64,000 bases of DNA from contig NZ_JAIMEP010000004.1 in assembly GCF_019794555.1 (NCBI RefSeq), positions 1 through 64,000 of the forward strand, in the 5' to 3' direction. Shown here one piece after another: positions 27,792 through 36,398 of the stretch. Position 1 is the stretch's first letter, and each line of letters opens with the position of its first letter. The position numbers were made by a program, and so were the translations under genes. The DNA comes from Streptococcus suis. GTDB lineage: Bacteria; Bacillota; Bacilli; Lactobacillales; Streptococcaceae. The notes under the pieces are model-generated. The model searched no databases, had not been told where the DNA came from, and was given only the letters and a program-made list of their open reading frames with translations.

Positions 27792-27949
27792 ATAATATTG
27801 AATTAACAAATAATCTTGCTACAAACTTTTCAACACTTACAGAAGATGAGTTAATTGGAACAGAAGGCGGGAGTGTATTAGCAGTAGCTATTGGACTTGC
27901 AGGTTTTGCATATACAATTGGAAAAGATCTGAAGAGAAAGTACGGTTAA
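27788..27949 (+). CDS. Class II bacteriocin precursor, double-glycine leader
   Basis: 53 residues: a 28-residue leader ending TLTEDELIGTEGG and a 25-residue mature peptide SVLAVAIGLAGFAYTIGKDL plus a basic tail. GLAGFAYTIG gives GxxxG-like spacing. The start overlaps the upstream ORF by 4 bp (ATGA). Likely partner of the peptide at 27449. Confidence 0.75.
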   Translation: MNNIELTNNLATNFSTLTEDELIGTEGGSVLAVAIGLAGFAYTIGKDLKRKYG

Positions 27950-27967
27950 TTGATTTATGGATTCCTT

Positions 27968-28033
27968 ATGAAAAGTAAGAAGTTCTTCTTAATCAGCATC
28001 ATTTTTGATAATATAGTTATCTTTTTGAATTGA
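27968..28033 (+). pseudogene. Truncated small ORF after bacteriocin genes
   Basis: 21 codons (MKSKKFFLISIIFDNIVIFL and one more residue) shaped like the first helix of an immunity protein, then a stop. There is no second helix or charged tail, so a decayed immunity gene is likely. From here to 28138 there is no further gene. Confidence 0.3.
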
Positions 28034-28138
28034 AGTAAGTACTAATAGAGAAAAACATCAGATTGGTGATTGTCTCATATTGATTTGGAAGATGAGTTCA
28101 GAACTCAAATTTATCAATAAAATTGGAAGTTTTTAAAT

Positions 28139-28180
28139 GCATGAAATCGTATTACTAAAATATGATTTTATGCTTTTTTT
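28139..28180 (+). terminator. Terminator of the bacteriocin gene group
   Basis: A 10-bp stem (28139-28148 with 28164-28173, one G-U) is followed by seven T. The bases 28181-28361 hold no recognisable gene. Confidence 0.8.
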
Positions 28181-28361
28181 ATACAGATTCTTTGGTAAAG
28201 TAGTTTTGTTATTTATTTAAATAATAAGTTACTTATACAATGTATTATCTTAACTACCCTGTTTATCGTAAAAATTAATTGTTAATGTAGGAAGTTATTG
28301 TCTATTTCTATCTGCTAGTGGCTACTTTGAATTGAAATATTTTAGTAATTTTTTTCTTTTT

Positions 28362-28369
28362 TACGAATA
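28362..28369 (+). promoter_or_regulatory. SigX box before the bacteriocin exporter operon
   Basis: TACGAATA behind a run of T (TTTTTTCTTTTT), 51 bp before the exporter ATG. This links peptide export to competence. Confidence 0.7.
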
Positions 28370-28420
28370 AATTAATTGAGGAGGCTCTTCTCAAAAATTG
28401 TGGTGAAAAAGGGAATAGGT

Positions 28421-30574
28421 ATGAAATTTGGAAAACGTCATTATAGAGCACAAGTAGATACACGAGACTGTGGTGTAGCAGCGCTTGCTATGATCTTGGA
28501 ATATTATCGTTCTCATCATTCTTTAGCAAGTTTGCGAGAAATGGCAAAGACAACTATGGAAGGCACGACAGCATTTGGTTTAGTAAAGGTTGCTGAAGAG
28601 CTAGGGTTTGAGACGCGTGCGATTAAGGCAGATATGTCTTTGTTTTCGATGAGGGAAGCGGTCTATCCTTTCATTGCCCATGTGGTAAAAGATGGCACGT
28701 TACTACATTATTATGTTGTCATTGGGGCAGATAAGAAATATATCTATATTGCAGACCCGGATCCATCAGTGAAATTAACAAAGTTATCCCATGAACAATT
28801 TGAAAAGGAGTGGACAGGAGTTTCGCTATTCATGGCTCCCAAACCGGAGTATCAACCTCATAAAGAGAAGAGTCATGGGTTACTTTCTTTCATTCCATTG
28901 TTGACTAAACAAAAGGGATTGATTACAAATATTGTTCTCGCAACGCTTTTGGTTACTTTCATCAACATTGTGGGCTCCTATTATTTACAATCCATTATTG
29001 ACACTTATGTTCCAAATCAGATGAAAACAACATTAGGTGTCATTTCAGTCGGTTTGGTGGTTGTTTATGCCCTGCAACAATTGTTATCTTATGCCCAAGA
29101 GTATTTATTAATCATTCTTGGCCAACGACTCTCTATTGATGTGATTTTGTCTTATATTAGACATGTTTTTCATCTACCAATGTCATTTTTTGCTACTCGG
29201 CGAACTGGGGAAATTGTTTCACGATTTATAGATGCCAATTCTATTATTGATGCTTTAGCTAGTACCATTCTATCAATATTTTTGGATGTATCGATTGTTG
29301 TGGTTGTTTCGGTAGTGCTGTTTAGTCAGAATGTCTATCTTTTCTTTATTTCCTTATTGGCATTGCCAATCTATACTCTAATCATTTTTGCGTTTATGAA
29401 GCCATTTGAAAAGATGAATCAAGAAGTGATGGAAAGTAATGCAATTCTTTCTTCGTCTATTATTGAAGATATCAATGGTATTGAAACCATAAAATCATTG
29501 ACAAGTGAGAAACAACGTTATCAGAAAATTGATAGAGAATTTGTAGATTATTTACAAAAATCATTTGCATACAACAAGGCCGAAGGGCAGCAAAAAGTGT
29601 TAAAGCGCTTGGCCCAACTCGTATTAAATGTAGCTATTCTTTGGTTAGGAGCCTGTCTAGTTATGGATCAGAAAATGACTTTGGGGCAGCTAATCACCTT
29701 CAATACCTTATTGGTCTATTTCACGAATCCATTGGAAAATATAATCAATTTACAAACAAAACTACAGACAGCTCAAGTTGCCAATACCCGATTGAACGAG
29801 GTCTATTTGGTTGAATCGGAATTTGCTGAAAAGAAATCCGTGACGGACCTTTCGTTACTTTCGGGGGATATTGAATGCAACAAAGTGCATTATAAATATG
29901 GCTATGGTAGGGATGTTTTGACAGATATTAATTTGAAAATTAAACGAGGGGAAAAGGTCTCCTTTGTTGGAGTTTCTGGTTCTGGGAAGACGACGTTGGC
30001 TAAAATGATGGTGGATTTTTATGATCCTTATAAGGGTGAGATTCGATTAAATAATGTCAACATTAATCAAATCGATAAGCAAACACTTCGTCAGCATATC
30101 AATTATCTTCCACAGCAACCCTATGTTTTTAATGGGACAATTCTCGAAAATCTATTGCTAGGTGCAAAAGAGGGAACAAGTCAAGAAGATATTTTGTGGG
30201 CTGTTGAAATGGCATGTATTAGAGAAGATATTGAAAAAATGCCACTGAATTACCAAACGGAATTGACTTCTGATGGAGCTGGAATTTCCGGTGGACAACG
30301 GCAGCGAATTGCCTTGGCGCGTGCCCTTCTTACGGATGCCCCTATTATGATTTTGGATGAGGCAACCAGTAGTCTGGATATTTTGACAGAGAAGCGTATT
30401 GTGGACAACCTATTGTCATTGGACAAAACTCTAATTTTTATTGCACATCGGTTAACCATTGCAGAGCGTACTGAACATATTGTTGTGCTAGATAAGGGAA
30501 GAATTGTAGAACAAGGGAGTCATAAGGAATTGTTGGACAAGCAAGGGTTCTATGAATATTTAGTAAATAGTTAG
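28421..30574 (+). CDS. Peptidase-containing ABC exporter, ComA/BlpA type
   Basis: 717 residues. An N-terminal C39 peptidase domain (about 1-150) has the catalytic Cys17 in DTRDCGVAALAM and the His in LLHYYVV; the six-helix export domain spans about 160-440; the ATPase domain has GVSGSGKTT, the signature ISGGQRQR and Walker B MILDEATSSLD. Such exporters remove double-glycine leaders and secrete the peptide. The TTG at 28376 gives a longer frame, but MKFGKRHYRAQVD at 28421 is the family N-terminus. Because this strain uses ComRS pheromone control, the exporter most likely serves the bacteriocins around it rather than a CSP. Confidence 0.9.
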   Translation: MKFGKRHYRAQVDTRDCGVAALAMILEYYRSHHSLASLREMAKTTMEGTTAFGLVKVAEELGFETRAIKADMSLFSMREAVYPFIAHVVKDGTLLHYYVVIGADKKYIYIADPDPSVKLTKLSHEQFEKEWTGVSLFMAPKPEYQPHKEKSHGLLSFIPLLTKQKGLITNIVLATLLVTFINIVGSYYLQSIIDTYVPNQMKTTLGVISVGLVVVYALQQLLSYAQEYLLIILGQRLSIDVILSYIRHVFHLPMSFFATRRTGEIVSRFIDANSIIDALASTILSIFLDVSIVVVVSVVLFSQNVYLFFISLLALPIYTLIIFAFMKPFEKMNQEVMESNAILSSSIIEDINGIETIKSLTSEKQRYQKIDREFVDYLQKSFAYNKAEGQQKVLKRLAQLVLNVAILWLGACLVMDQKMTLGQLITFNTLLVYFTNPLENIINLQTKLQTAQVANTRLNEVYLVESEFAEKKSVTDLSLLSGDIECNKVHYKYGYGRDVLTDINLKIKRGEKVSFVGVSGSGKTTLAKMMVDFYDPYKGEIRLNNVNINQIDKQTLRQHINYLPQQPYVFNGTILENLLLGAKEGTSQEDILWAVEMACIREDIEKMPLNYQTELTSDGAGISGGQRQRIALARALLTDAPIMILDEATSSLDILTEKRIVDNLLSLDKTLIFIAHRLTIAERTEHIVVLDKGRIVEQGSHKELLDKQGFYEYLVNS

Positions 30575-30585
30575 GAGAGTGAGAT

Positions 30586-31938
30586 ATGGACCATCATCTG
30601 TTAGAAAGTGCAGAATTTTACAACAGACGTTATCATAATGCAGCCAGTAGAGTGATTGTTCCTAGTTGTGTATTGTTTTTGTTTCTCATTCTTTTTTCAA
30701 TCCTTGCTAAAAAAGAAATAACCATTTCAACAAGAGCAACGGTAGAACCTGTACAACGATTAGCACAGATTCACTCAACCAGTAATCATCAGATTCTGAG
30801 GAATCATTTATTCGAAAATCAAGAGATTTCAGTTGGAGATTTATTAGTAGAATATCAATCAGAGAATGAACAAATCCAAGAAGACAAGGTCAAAGAAAAC
30901 ATAGCTGTTTTGAAAAATCAGATTTTTCAACTCAATGTCTTGAAGAAAAGTTTAGAATCGGGAAGTAATCAATTTGAGAAAGAAGATCAATATGGTTATT
31001 CTCAAATGTTTAAGGATTATTGCAATCAATTAGAAACATTGGCAAGTACAATTGACCAACAAAATGCAACGATTGCATCTCAAAATCAAGCCGCAAAACA
31101 ATCACAATTGGAATTGGAAAAAGTAATGCATCAAACGGAGAAAGCCTTAGCAGATTATAGAGAATTGAAATGGGCCATTCAGTCTGATGGTGTCATTGAT
31201 GAGGAGAATGTTGGCTATTCAATCTATGCACAGTATCAGCTAGCACAATCAGAGGATGCAGTTGCCAGTCAAGAATCATTCGTCGCTCAAATCGATAGTC
31301 AAATCAGTCAAGTAGAGACTCAACTGGCCAGTTATAAATTGCAATATGCTGGTGCAGGAGTGCAACAATCGTATACGAATAGCTTGGATAGTCAGTCGGC
31401 ATCATTGGAAGCTCAATATTTAACCAAGGTTGGTCAGGAAATGACCTTGTTGTCCTCTCAATTAAGAGAACTAGAAGCGACACTTACGGTTCAAAAACAA
31501 GCAATGGATAAGACAAAAATTATTGCTGATCAGGCAGGGGTCGTTCATTTAAATACAGAAGTTGAGGGCTCAATGATGATTCCAGAAGGAACAATTATTG
31601 CATATGTTTATCCAGTTCTAACGGAAGCTAAGAAAATGAAGATTACAGCATATATTCCTTCGAAAGATATTGCAAGCATCTCATTAAAGGATAATATCCA
31701 GTTTTCAATACAAGGGAAGGGAGTTAAGCAACTAGCACTGCAGTCCAACATATCAGAAATTGCAAGTACTGCCATTCAAACGGAAGCTGGTAATTTTTTC
31801 AAAGTTGAAGCAGAAACCAGAATATCAACAGAAATGGCTGAACAATTGAGGTATGGAATGGAAGGCCAATTTGTCGTAATTACAGGTAAGAAGACTTATT
31901 TTCAATATTTCATAGATGAATTTTTAGGTAAGGAATAG
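30586..31938 (+). CDS. Bacteriocin secretion accessory protein, ComB/BlpB type
   Basis: 450 residues with one N-terminal membrane helix (about 22-43), long glutamine-rich coiled coils in the middle and a C-terminal beta-rich segment (VIQ-like SIQGKGVKQLALQ), as in HlyD-family membrane-fusion-like partners of peptidase exporters. It follows the exporter by 11 bases with GGAGAGTGAG before the ATG. The pair forms the export machine for double-glycine peptides. Confidence 0.88.
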   Translation: MDHHLLESAEFYNRRYHNAASRVIVPSCVLFLFLILFSILAKKEITISTRATVEPVQRLAQIHSTSNHQILRNHLFENQEISVGDLLVEYQSENEQIQEDKVKENIAVLKNQIFQLNVLKKSLESGSNQFEKEDQYGYSQMFKDYCNQLETLASTIDQQNATIASQNQAAKQSQLELEKVMHQTEKALADYRELKWAIQSDGVIDEENVGYSIYAQYQLAQSEDAVASQESFVAQIDSQISQVETQLASYKLQYAGAGVQQSYTNSLDSQSASLEAQYLTKVGQEMTLLSSQLRELEATLTVQKQAMDKTKIIADQAGVVHLNTEVEGSMMIPEGTIIAYVYPVLTEAKKMKITAYIPSKDIASISLKDNIQFSIQGKGVKQLALQSNISEIASTAIQTEAGNFFKVEAETRISTEMAEQLRYGMEGQFVVITGKKTYFQYFIDEFLGKE

Positions 31939-31949
31939 AAGAAGGGGCA

Positions 31950-31981
31950 TGTCTATCAGATTGATAGACAAGTCCTTTTTT
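31950..31981 (+). terminator. Terminator of exporter operon
   Basis: TGTCTATCA and TGATAGACA form a perfect 9-bp stem around 3 bases, followed by a T run. Confidence 0.85.
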
Positions 31982-32070
31982 ATACTAGTCGTGAAAGTTT
32001 CCGCGCTTTGAAGTTAGTGAATTTCATTCTCATAGTAATAAATGATATTAAGGAAAAATTGTGGATTGTT

Positions 32071-32078
32071 TACGAATA
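32071..32078 (+). promoter_or_regulatory. SigX box before the two-peptide bacteriocin
   Basis: TACGAATA followed by AGTAAAGTGAGGGAG. The 243-bp stretch from here to the next ATG holds a strong unused ribosome-binding site (AAAGGAGGGG at about 32121-32130) and only doubtful short frames, so it is either a long leader or a lost first gene. Confidence 0.65.
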
Positions 32079-32321
32079 AGTAAAGTGAGGGAGCTATCCT
32101 TCACATGTCACAATGAATGGAAAGGAGGGGAAGGATATACTGAGGTATGTATGTAATGTGCAAGGGCGTAACATACCAAATATTTGCTTGAAAATACAAT
32201 TCATCAATTCAATGTCAATTAACGGGCCTCCAGTTGTTGAGTAAGATAGTTCAGAGAGCAAATTGTAATCTGATTGAAAACTAACACAGATATATTACAA
32301 ATAATAAGGAGGAAAAAATAG

Positions 32322-32501
32322 ATGTTTGGTGAATTAGAAATGAAGTACCCATTGGTAATGGATGAACAACTACAAGATTCTTCAGGAGGTAGCATCTTTT
32401 TAGGAGTTGCAATAGCAAGTGGTGTTGCAATTGCTGGAACCTATATTTTTGGAGCATTAGATGGTGCTTTTGAAGCGAAAGCGAAACGAAGAGGCTACTA
32501 G
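32322..32501 (+). CDS. Double-glycine bacteriocin precursor (CibA-like role)
   Basis: 59 residues after AAGGAGGAAA. The 23-residue leader ends DEQLQDSSGG; the 36-residue mature peptide begins SIFLGVAIASGVAIAGTYIF and ends in a basic AKAKRRGY tail. The GxxxG-like pattern suits one subunit of a two-peptide bacteriocin. With the next two ORFs it forms a bacteriocin/immunity/bacteriocin set behind a SigX box, comparable in layout to the pneumococcal competence-induced CibAB-CibC set (analogy, not shown homology). Confidence 0.75.
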   Translation: MFGELEMKYPLVMDEQLQDSSGGSIFLGVAIASGVAIAGTYIFGALDGAFEAKAKRRGY

Positions 32502-32702
32502 ATGGGGAATATGCTACAGTCGATTGATTTAGGGTTTCAAAAGCTGAATCAGCTTTATGATCAACAATCTCCTGTTGTAAAAATAGTTACTTTTGTTGCT
32601 GGGGTTATTCTTGTATATTGCCTAGCAACACTGGTGTTAGGACCTGTTTATTCTGCTGGGAAAGACTTTGGTCGCTATGTTTACAATGCACTGTTTAGGT
32701 AA
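32502..32702 (+). CDS. Putative immunity protein with bacteriocin-like tail
   Basis: 66 residues, starting at the base after the previous stop codon. It has a polar N-terminus, one strong membrane helix (VVKIVTFVAGVILVYCLATL) and a C-terminal YSAGKDFGRYVYNALF. That tail closely resembles the C-terminus of the next gene's mature peptide (YNAGKSFGRNWYNAFY). It has no double-glycine leader. An immunity protein that mimics its bacteriocin is the favoured reading; a leaderless bacteriocin subunit is the alternative. Confidence 0.55.
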   Translation: MGNMLQSIDLGFQKLNQLYDQQSPVVKIVTFVAGVILVYCLATLVLGPVYSAGKDFGRYVYNALFR

Positions 32703-32718
32703 GAAAGGAAAATAAGCA

Positions 32719-32910
32719 ATGAATAATTTTGGAAAACTGGAAAATCAGTTCCTGTGTCTAAGTGATACTGATTTACAATATGTAAGTGGCGGTAGTTATA
32801 ATTTTAAAGTTGATGTTGATAAGTTAGTAGATTATGCAACTCGTGCTTTTGGTAGTATTTATAATGCAGGAAAAAGCTTTGGTCGCAATTGGTATAATGC
32901 ATTTTACTAA
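32719..32910 (+). CDS. Double-glycine bacteriocin precursor (CibB-like role)
   Basis: 63 residues after GAAAGGAAAA. The 25-residue leader ends LSDTDLQYVSGG and the 38-residue mature peptide starts SYNFKVDVDKLVDYATRAFG and ends in an aromatic SIYNAGKSFGRNWYNAFY. Its likely partner is the peptide at 32322. From 32911 to 33043 I see no gene. Confidence 0.75.
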   Translation: MNNFGKLENQFLCLSDTDLQYVSGGSYNFKVDVDKLVDYATRAFGSIYNAGKSFGRNWYNAFY

Positions 32911-33043
32911 TCGTGTATTGATTCAAAAATGGAAAAGTGAAGAGTAGCAGACTGTATCTTAAAATAAAAAACTAGAAAAAGGATATAAGACAGGAGCGTA
33001 AATAAAAAAAATAAGCTCAACTATTCATTTTTAGTTTCCCTTA

Positions 33044-33236
33044 AGCTTGGCGAGTTATACTAAATCCAAGCTAGAAATAGCTCATCACTTTCAGTATTGT
33101 CATCCGTAAGAGCTAAAGCTCAAACGGCTGGCATATCTTTTCACCTAAAGGTGTCCCTAGCTCTAAGTCGTAAGCGACAAGGGCTAGGTATCATATAATC
33201 TCCGAGATAGCTGACGGTCTCCCGTCAGCTGTTTTT
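33044..33236 (+). other. Hairpin-rich RNA region ending in a terminator
   Basis: Successive perfect inverted repeats: 33044-33050 with 33066-33072, GAGC/GCTC with a TAAA loop (33110-33121), CACC/GGTG with a TAAA loop (33142-33153), GTCG/CGAC with a TAAG loop inside CCTAGC/GCTAGG (about 33156-33187), then a 9-bp terminator stem (33209-33217 with 33222-33230) and five T. No ORF is present. It may be a structured small RNA or the 3' untranslated region of the bacteriocin transcript; no known RNA family is recognised. Confidence 0.45.
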
Positions 33237-33285
33237 GTCCTTTAAAAGCATAATGAAGGAAGGAGATAAGAGGATTGGATAAACT

Positions 33286-33310
33286 AAAAAGGGCGCATTT
33301 GCGCCTTTTT
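33286..33310. terminator. Bidirectional terminator
   Basis: AAAAAGGGCGC and GCGCCTTTTT pair around a short loop. It ends the minus-strand amino-acid transporter operon and can also stop transcripts from the bacteriocin side. Confidence 0.85.
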
Positions 33311-33320
33311 GTGTAAAAAA

Positions 33321-34190
33321 TTATTTAATAACTCCACCTTCTACAACAAGATCATCAGCTTGAGCAGCATCACCATATACTGGTTGAAGAGTTTCTTGGT
33401 AGGCTTTATGGAAGAATTCTTCCTCACCAAGTTTTTCAATTGTTTGGTTGATGAAATTAAGCAATTCGGTGTTTCCTTTTTGGACGGCAGGGGCGATAGT
33501 GTCTACATCTCCTAGCGCTTTTACACCAACTTCAAAACCTTTATTTTCCAAGGCCCATGCGAGAACTTCAGTGTTGTCTGTACTCATGGCATCGCCACGT
33601 CCGTCTAAGAGGGCAGCATAGGCTTCGCTGTATTGGTTGTATTTTTGAAGTTTGACTTCTGGATAATTCTCTTCGAAATAAAGTTCAGCTGTGGTACCTT
33701 TGCTGACGATAAGCGTTTTACCATTGAGTTGTTCTGGATCAGTAATGACAGCAGAGCTTGGAGATACGATACCGAGGGATACTTTCATGTAAGGAAGGGC
33801 GAAGTCAACCTGTTCTTTTCGCTCATCTGTTACTGTAAAATTGGCTAGGATGATGTCAACCTTGGCAGAAGTGAGATACTCCACACGGTTTGCGGCTTCG
33901 ACAGGAACGTATTCTACTTCAACGCCCAATTCTTTTGCCAAACGGTTGCCTAGATAGACGTCATATCCTTGGTATTCACCATTTGCATCCACATAGCCGA
34001 ATGGTTTCTTGTCACTGAAAACACCGATTTTGACTGTTCCACTTTCTTTGATTTCTTCAAGTGTACGTGCGGTTGCCCCACTTGTGGAACTGCTGGAATT
34101 AGTTGAAGAACTGCTTGCGTTACTGCAGGCAACTAAAATAACTGCAGCTAAGACACTAAAAATAGCAAAAATAGGTTTAAAGATTTTCAT
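33321..34190 (-). CDS. Amino-acid ABC transporter substrate-binding lipoprotein
   Basis: 289 residues with a lipoprotein signal peptide (hydrophobic core, then lipobox LVAC with Cys22) and a serine-rich linker. The rest is a family 3 periplasmic-type binding domain (VKIGVFSDKKPFGYVDANGE, later DERKEQVDFALPY and DGRGDAMSTDN). It is anchored outside the membrane and feeds the two permeases encoded upstream on the same strand. AAAGGAGA precedes the ATG. Substrate could be glutamine/glutamate, cystine or another polar amino acid; sequence alone does not decide. Confidence 0.88.
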   Translation of the reverse strand: MKIFKPIFAIFSVLAAVILVACSNASSSSTNSSSSTSGATARTLEEIKESGTVKIGVFSDKKPFGYVDANGEYQGYDVYLGNRLAKELGVEVEYVPVEAANRVEYLTSAKVDIILANFTVTDERKEQVDFALPYMKVSLGIVSPSSAVITDPEQLNGKTLIVSKGTTAELYFEENYPEVKLQKYNQYSEAYAALLDGRGDAMSTDNTEVLAWALENKGFEVGVKALGDVDTIAPAVQKGNTELLNFINQTIEKLGEEEFFHKAYQETLQPVYGDAAQADDLVVEGGVIK

Positions 34191-34202
34191 AAAATTCTCC
34201 TT

Positions 34203-34949
34203 TTAAAAATGATTAAAGTCAAAAGTTGTTAGAAAGGCTTGAGCCCGTTGCGTTTGTGGATGTTGGAAGAAATTCTGAGCGGTATTTTCTTCGATAATTT
34301 CTCCTTTGTCCATGAAAATGATGCGGTCAGCAATGGCGCGTGCGAATTCCATTTCATGCGTCACAATCAGCATGGTCCGTCCTTCTTTTGCCAAATCATT
34401 GATGAGAACCAAGACTTCCCGAACCATTTCTGGGTCAAGAGAAGCAGTGACCTCATCAAATAATATTATTTCAGGATGCATCAGGAGGGAACGAATGATA
34501 GCTACCCGTTGCTTTTGCCCGCCAGATAATTCTCTGGCATAGCTATGTTTTTTATGCTCTAGTCCTACCCGTTTTAGCAAGGTCTCGGCTTCTACTTCAA
34601 CCTCTTCTTTTTTTCGTTTTAAGGCTTTGACAGGAGCAAGGGTCAGATTTTGTAAGACATCCATGTGTGGGAATAATTCATAATCTTGAAAAACCATACC
34701 GATTTTTTGCCGAATATCCTGTAGAGAAAGTGTTCCAGACAGAATAGATTGGCCATCTAGTAAAATATCGCCCTCTTGAATGCTTTCCAGCTTGTTAATA
34801 CAGCGTAGTAGTGTACTCTTCCCACAACCAGAGGGGCCTAAGATGACGACGACTTCCCCTTCCTTGACCGATAAGGAAAGATGATTGAGAATGGTTTGCT
34901 GACCAAAATTTTTAGTAATATTTTGTAATTCTAAGACAGGTTGACTCAC
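34203..34949 (-). CDS. Polar amino-acid ABC transporter ATP-binding protein
   Basis: 248 residues from the GTG at 34949, which follows AAGGAGTGA; the longer frame to 34976 lacks such a site. Walker A LGPSGCGKST, the Q-loop VFQDYELFPH, the signature LSGGQKQRVAI, Walker B ILFDEVTASLDP and the H-loop THEM identify the GlnQ/HisP subfamily. It lies 4 bases after the permease and 12 bases before the binding protein. Confidence 0.9.
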   Translation of the reverse strand: MSQPVLELQNITKNFGQQTILNHLSLSVKEGEVVVILGPSGCGKSTLLRCINKLESIQEGDILLDGQSILSGTLSLQDIRQKIGMVFQDYELFPHMDVLQNLTLAPVKALKRKKEEVEVEAETLLKRVGLEHKKHSYARELSGGQKQRVAIIRSLLMHPEIILFDEVTASLDPEMVREVLVLINDLAKEGRTMLIVTHEMEFARAIADRIIFMDKGEIIEENTAQNFFQHPQTQRAQAFLTTFDFNHF

Positions 34950-34953
34950 GACT

Positions 34954-35631
34954 TCACTCCTTCCAAATCGATTCAAGATAGCGAGAAAATGCAGATATTG
35001 GGAAACAAATCATAAAGTAAATACAGAAAATCACTCCGTAAATCCATAAGGACACGCTTGGAGAGCTAGTCCTGTAAAAATCAATAATCTGTTGCCCGAT
35101 TTTATTGACCTCAACCACGCCAATGAGGATAGTCAAGGAGCTGGTCTTAATCATGCGGGTGACCAAGTTAATTGCCTGTGGGAGTAGTCTGCGTAGAACT
35201 TGAGGAATGATGACATAGCGATAAAGACTCCCTTTACTCAAACCAAGTGCTAGCCCACTGTCGAATTGGTGTTTAGGTAGAGAAGTGATGGCTCCTCGAA
35301 CTAAATCTCCCATTTCAGCTGTCCCCCAAAGCGAGAATACTATAATCGCGGCCAATTCACCTGAAATATTGATATTGAATCCCCGTGCTAATCCAAAGTA
35401 GAAAAGGAAGAGTAGAACCAGCTGTGGAACAATTCGAATGGTTTCTAAGTAAATTCTGAATATCCATACTATCAGTCTATTTTTTGATGTCATGATGATT
35501 CCTACTAATAGCCCTGCAACGCTTGAAATGCCAATGGAGAGAAAGGAAATCCAGAGTGTGACACTCAGTCCGACTAATAGTCGTTGTAAATTATTCCCCT
35601 CCAGTAAGACTTTAATGCCCATATCCTGCAT
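34954..35631 (-). CDS. Amino-acid ABC transporter permease
   Basis: 225 residues from the ATG at 35631, which follows AAAGGAGGATT. It has the HisM-type signature region DSGLALGLSKGSLYRYVIIPQVLRR (the EAA loop that contacts the ATPase) and about five membrane helices. It overlaps the other permease gene by 20 bp; the two form the heterodimeric channel. Confidence 0.88.
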   Translation of the reverse strand: MQDMGIKVLLEGNNLQRLLVGLSVTLWISFLSIGISSVAGLLVGIIMTSKNRLIVWIFRIYLETIRIVPQLVLLFLFYFGLARGFNINISGELAAIIVFSLWGTAEMGDLVRGAITSLPKHQFDSGLALGLSKGSLYRYVIIPQVLRRLLPQAINLVTRMIKTSSLTILIGVVEVNKIGQQIIDFYRTSSPSVSLWIYGVIFCIYFMICFPISAFSRYLESIWKE

Positions 35632-36313
35632 GGCGAATCCTCCTTTCAAGATAATAGAAGAAGAGCGAAAGCGGTAGCAAGATGATTAAATAGGAACTCA
35701 CTAGGAGAAAGAGCGCTTCGTCAGTTTCGTATTGTAGTCCGATCAAATCTTGAGCGACGTACATGAGGTCGGCTAAGGCAATAATGGAGAAGACGGAAGT
35801 TTCTTTTATTAGAAAGATAATATTAGCACTAAATGAAGGCAAGGCGATAGCTAGTGATTGAGGTAGCAAAATATATAGGAAAATTTGCCAGTTTGTTAGC
35901 CCCAAACTAGCTCCGATTTCTATCTGACTTTTCTTGATAGCTTCAAAGCCACTGCGGAAAGATTCTGCCATGTAAGAACCACCAAGAAAAATCAAACCAG
36001 CAATTGCACAAACTTCTGCATCAAGTACAATTCCCAATCGCGGTAAACCATAGTAGAGGAAGAAAAGTTGAATGACCAAAGGGGTATTTCGTGACAATTC
36101 AACATAAGCTGTAGAAATCTGTTGAAAAACTGGAATACGGTAATAACGGATGATACTAATAATCAAACCCAAGCCCAAAGCTCCTATAATTCCGAGGAAT
36201 GCGAGTCTGACCGTTAGAATGAATGCCTCTTGATAGAGTGGGACAGATTCTCGAATAAAGGTCCAATCCAGAATGTGCACCTCCTTTGTGAAGTATTTCG
36301 TTAATAGTAACAT
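35612..36313 (-). CDS. Amino-acid ABC transporter permease
   Basis: 233 residues from the ATG at 36313, preceded by GAGG. The frame is open 21 codons further upstream. Start sites nearer the strong AAAGGAGG at about 36281 (GTG or non-standard) are also possible, so the N-terminus is uncertain by some 15 residues. It carries the EAA-type loop EIGASLGLTNWQIFLYILLPQ and about five membrane helices. First gene of the four-gene operon, divergent from ruvB. Confidence 0.85.
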   Translation of the reverse strand: MLLLTKYFTKEVHILDWTFIRESVPLYQEAFILTVRLAFLGIIGALGLGLIISIIRYYRIPVFQQISTAYVELSRNTPLVIQLFFLYYGLPRLGIVLDAEVCAIAGLIFLGGSYMAESFRSGFEAIKKSQIEIGASLGLTNWQIFLYILLPQSLAIALPSFSANIIFLIKETSVFSIIALADLMYVAQDLIGLQYETDEALFLLVSSYLIILLPLSLFFYYLERRIRHAGYGH

Positions 36314-36383
36314 AGAAACCTCTGCTTGAAAATTTTGTTTTTTTAAAGAGGGATATAAGTTTTTCCTATCAGTCAATTTGCTA

Positions 36384-36392
36384 TGTTATAAT
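36384..36392 (+). promoter_or_regulatory. Extended -10 promoter touching the ruvB start
   Basis: TGTTATAAT at 36384-36392 is an extended -10 element whose expected transcription start (about 36399) coincides with the ruvB ATG. No -35 match is good. Confidence 0.5.
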
Positions 36393-36398
36393 AGAGGT

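Noticed and set aside
28376-28420. TTG start extending the peptidase exporter by 15 residues
   Set aside because: The TTG is part of the GAGGAGG-like sequence itself and the added residues do not belong to the family; the ATG at 28421 gives the standard N-terminus.
32113-32244. 43-codon frame between the SigX box and the bacteriocin genes
   Set aside because: The strong ribosome-binding site lies after its ATG, not before, and the product resembles no leader or mature peptide; possibly relic sequence.
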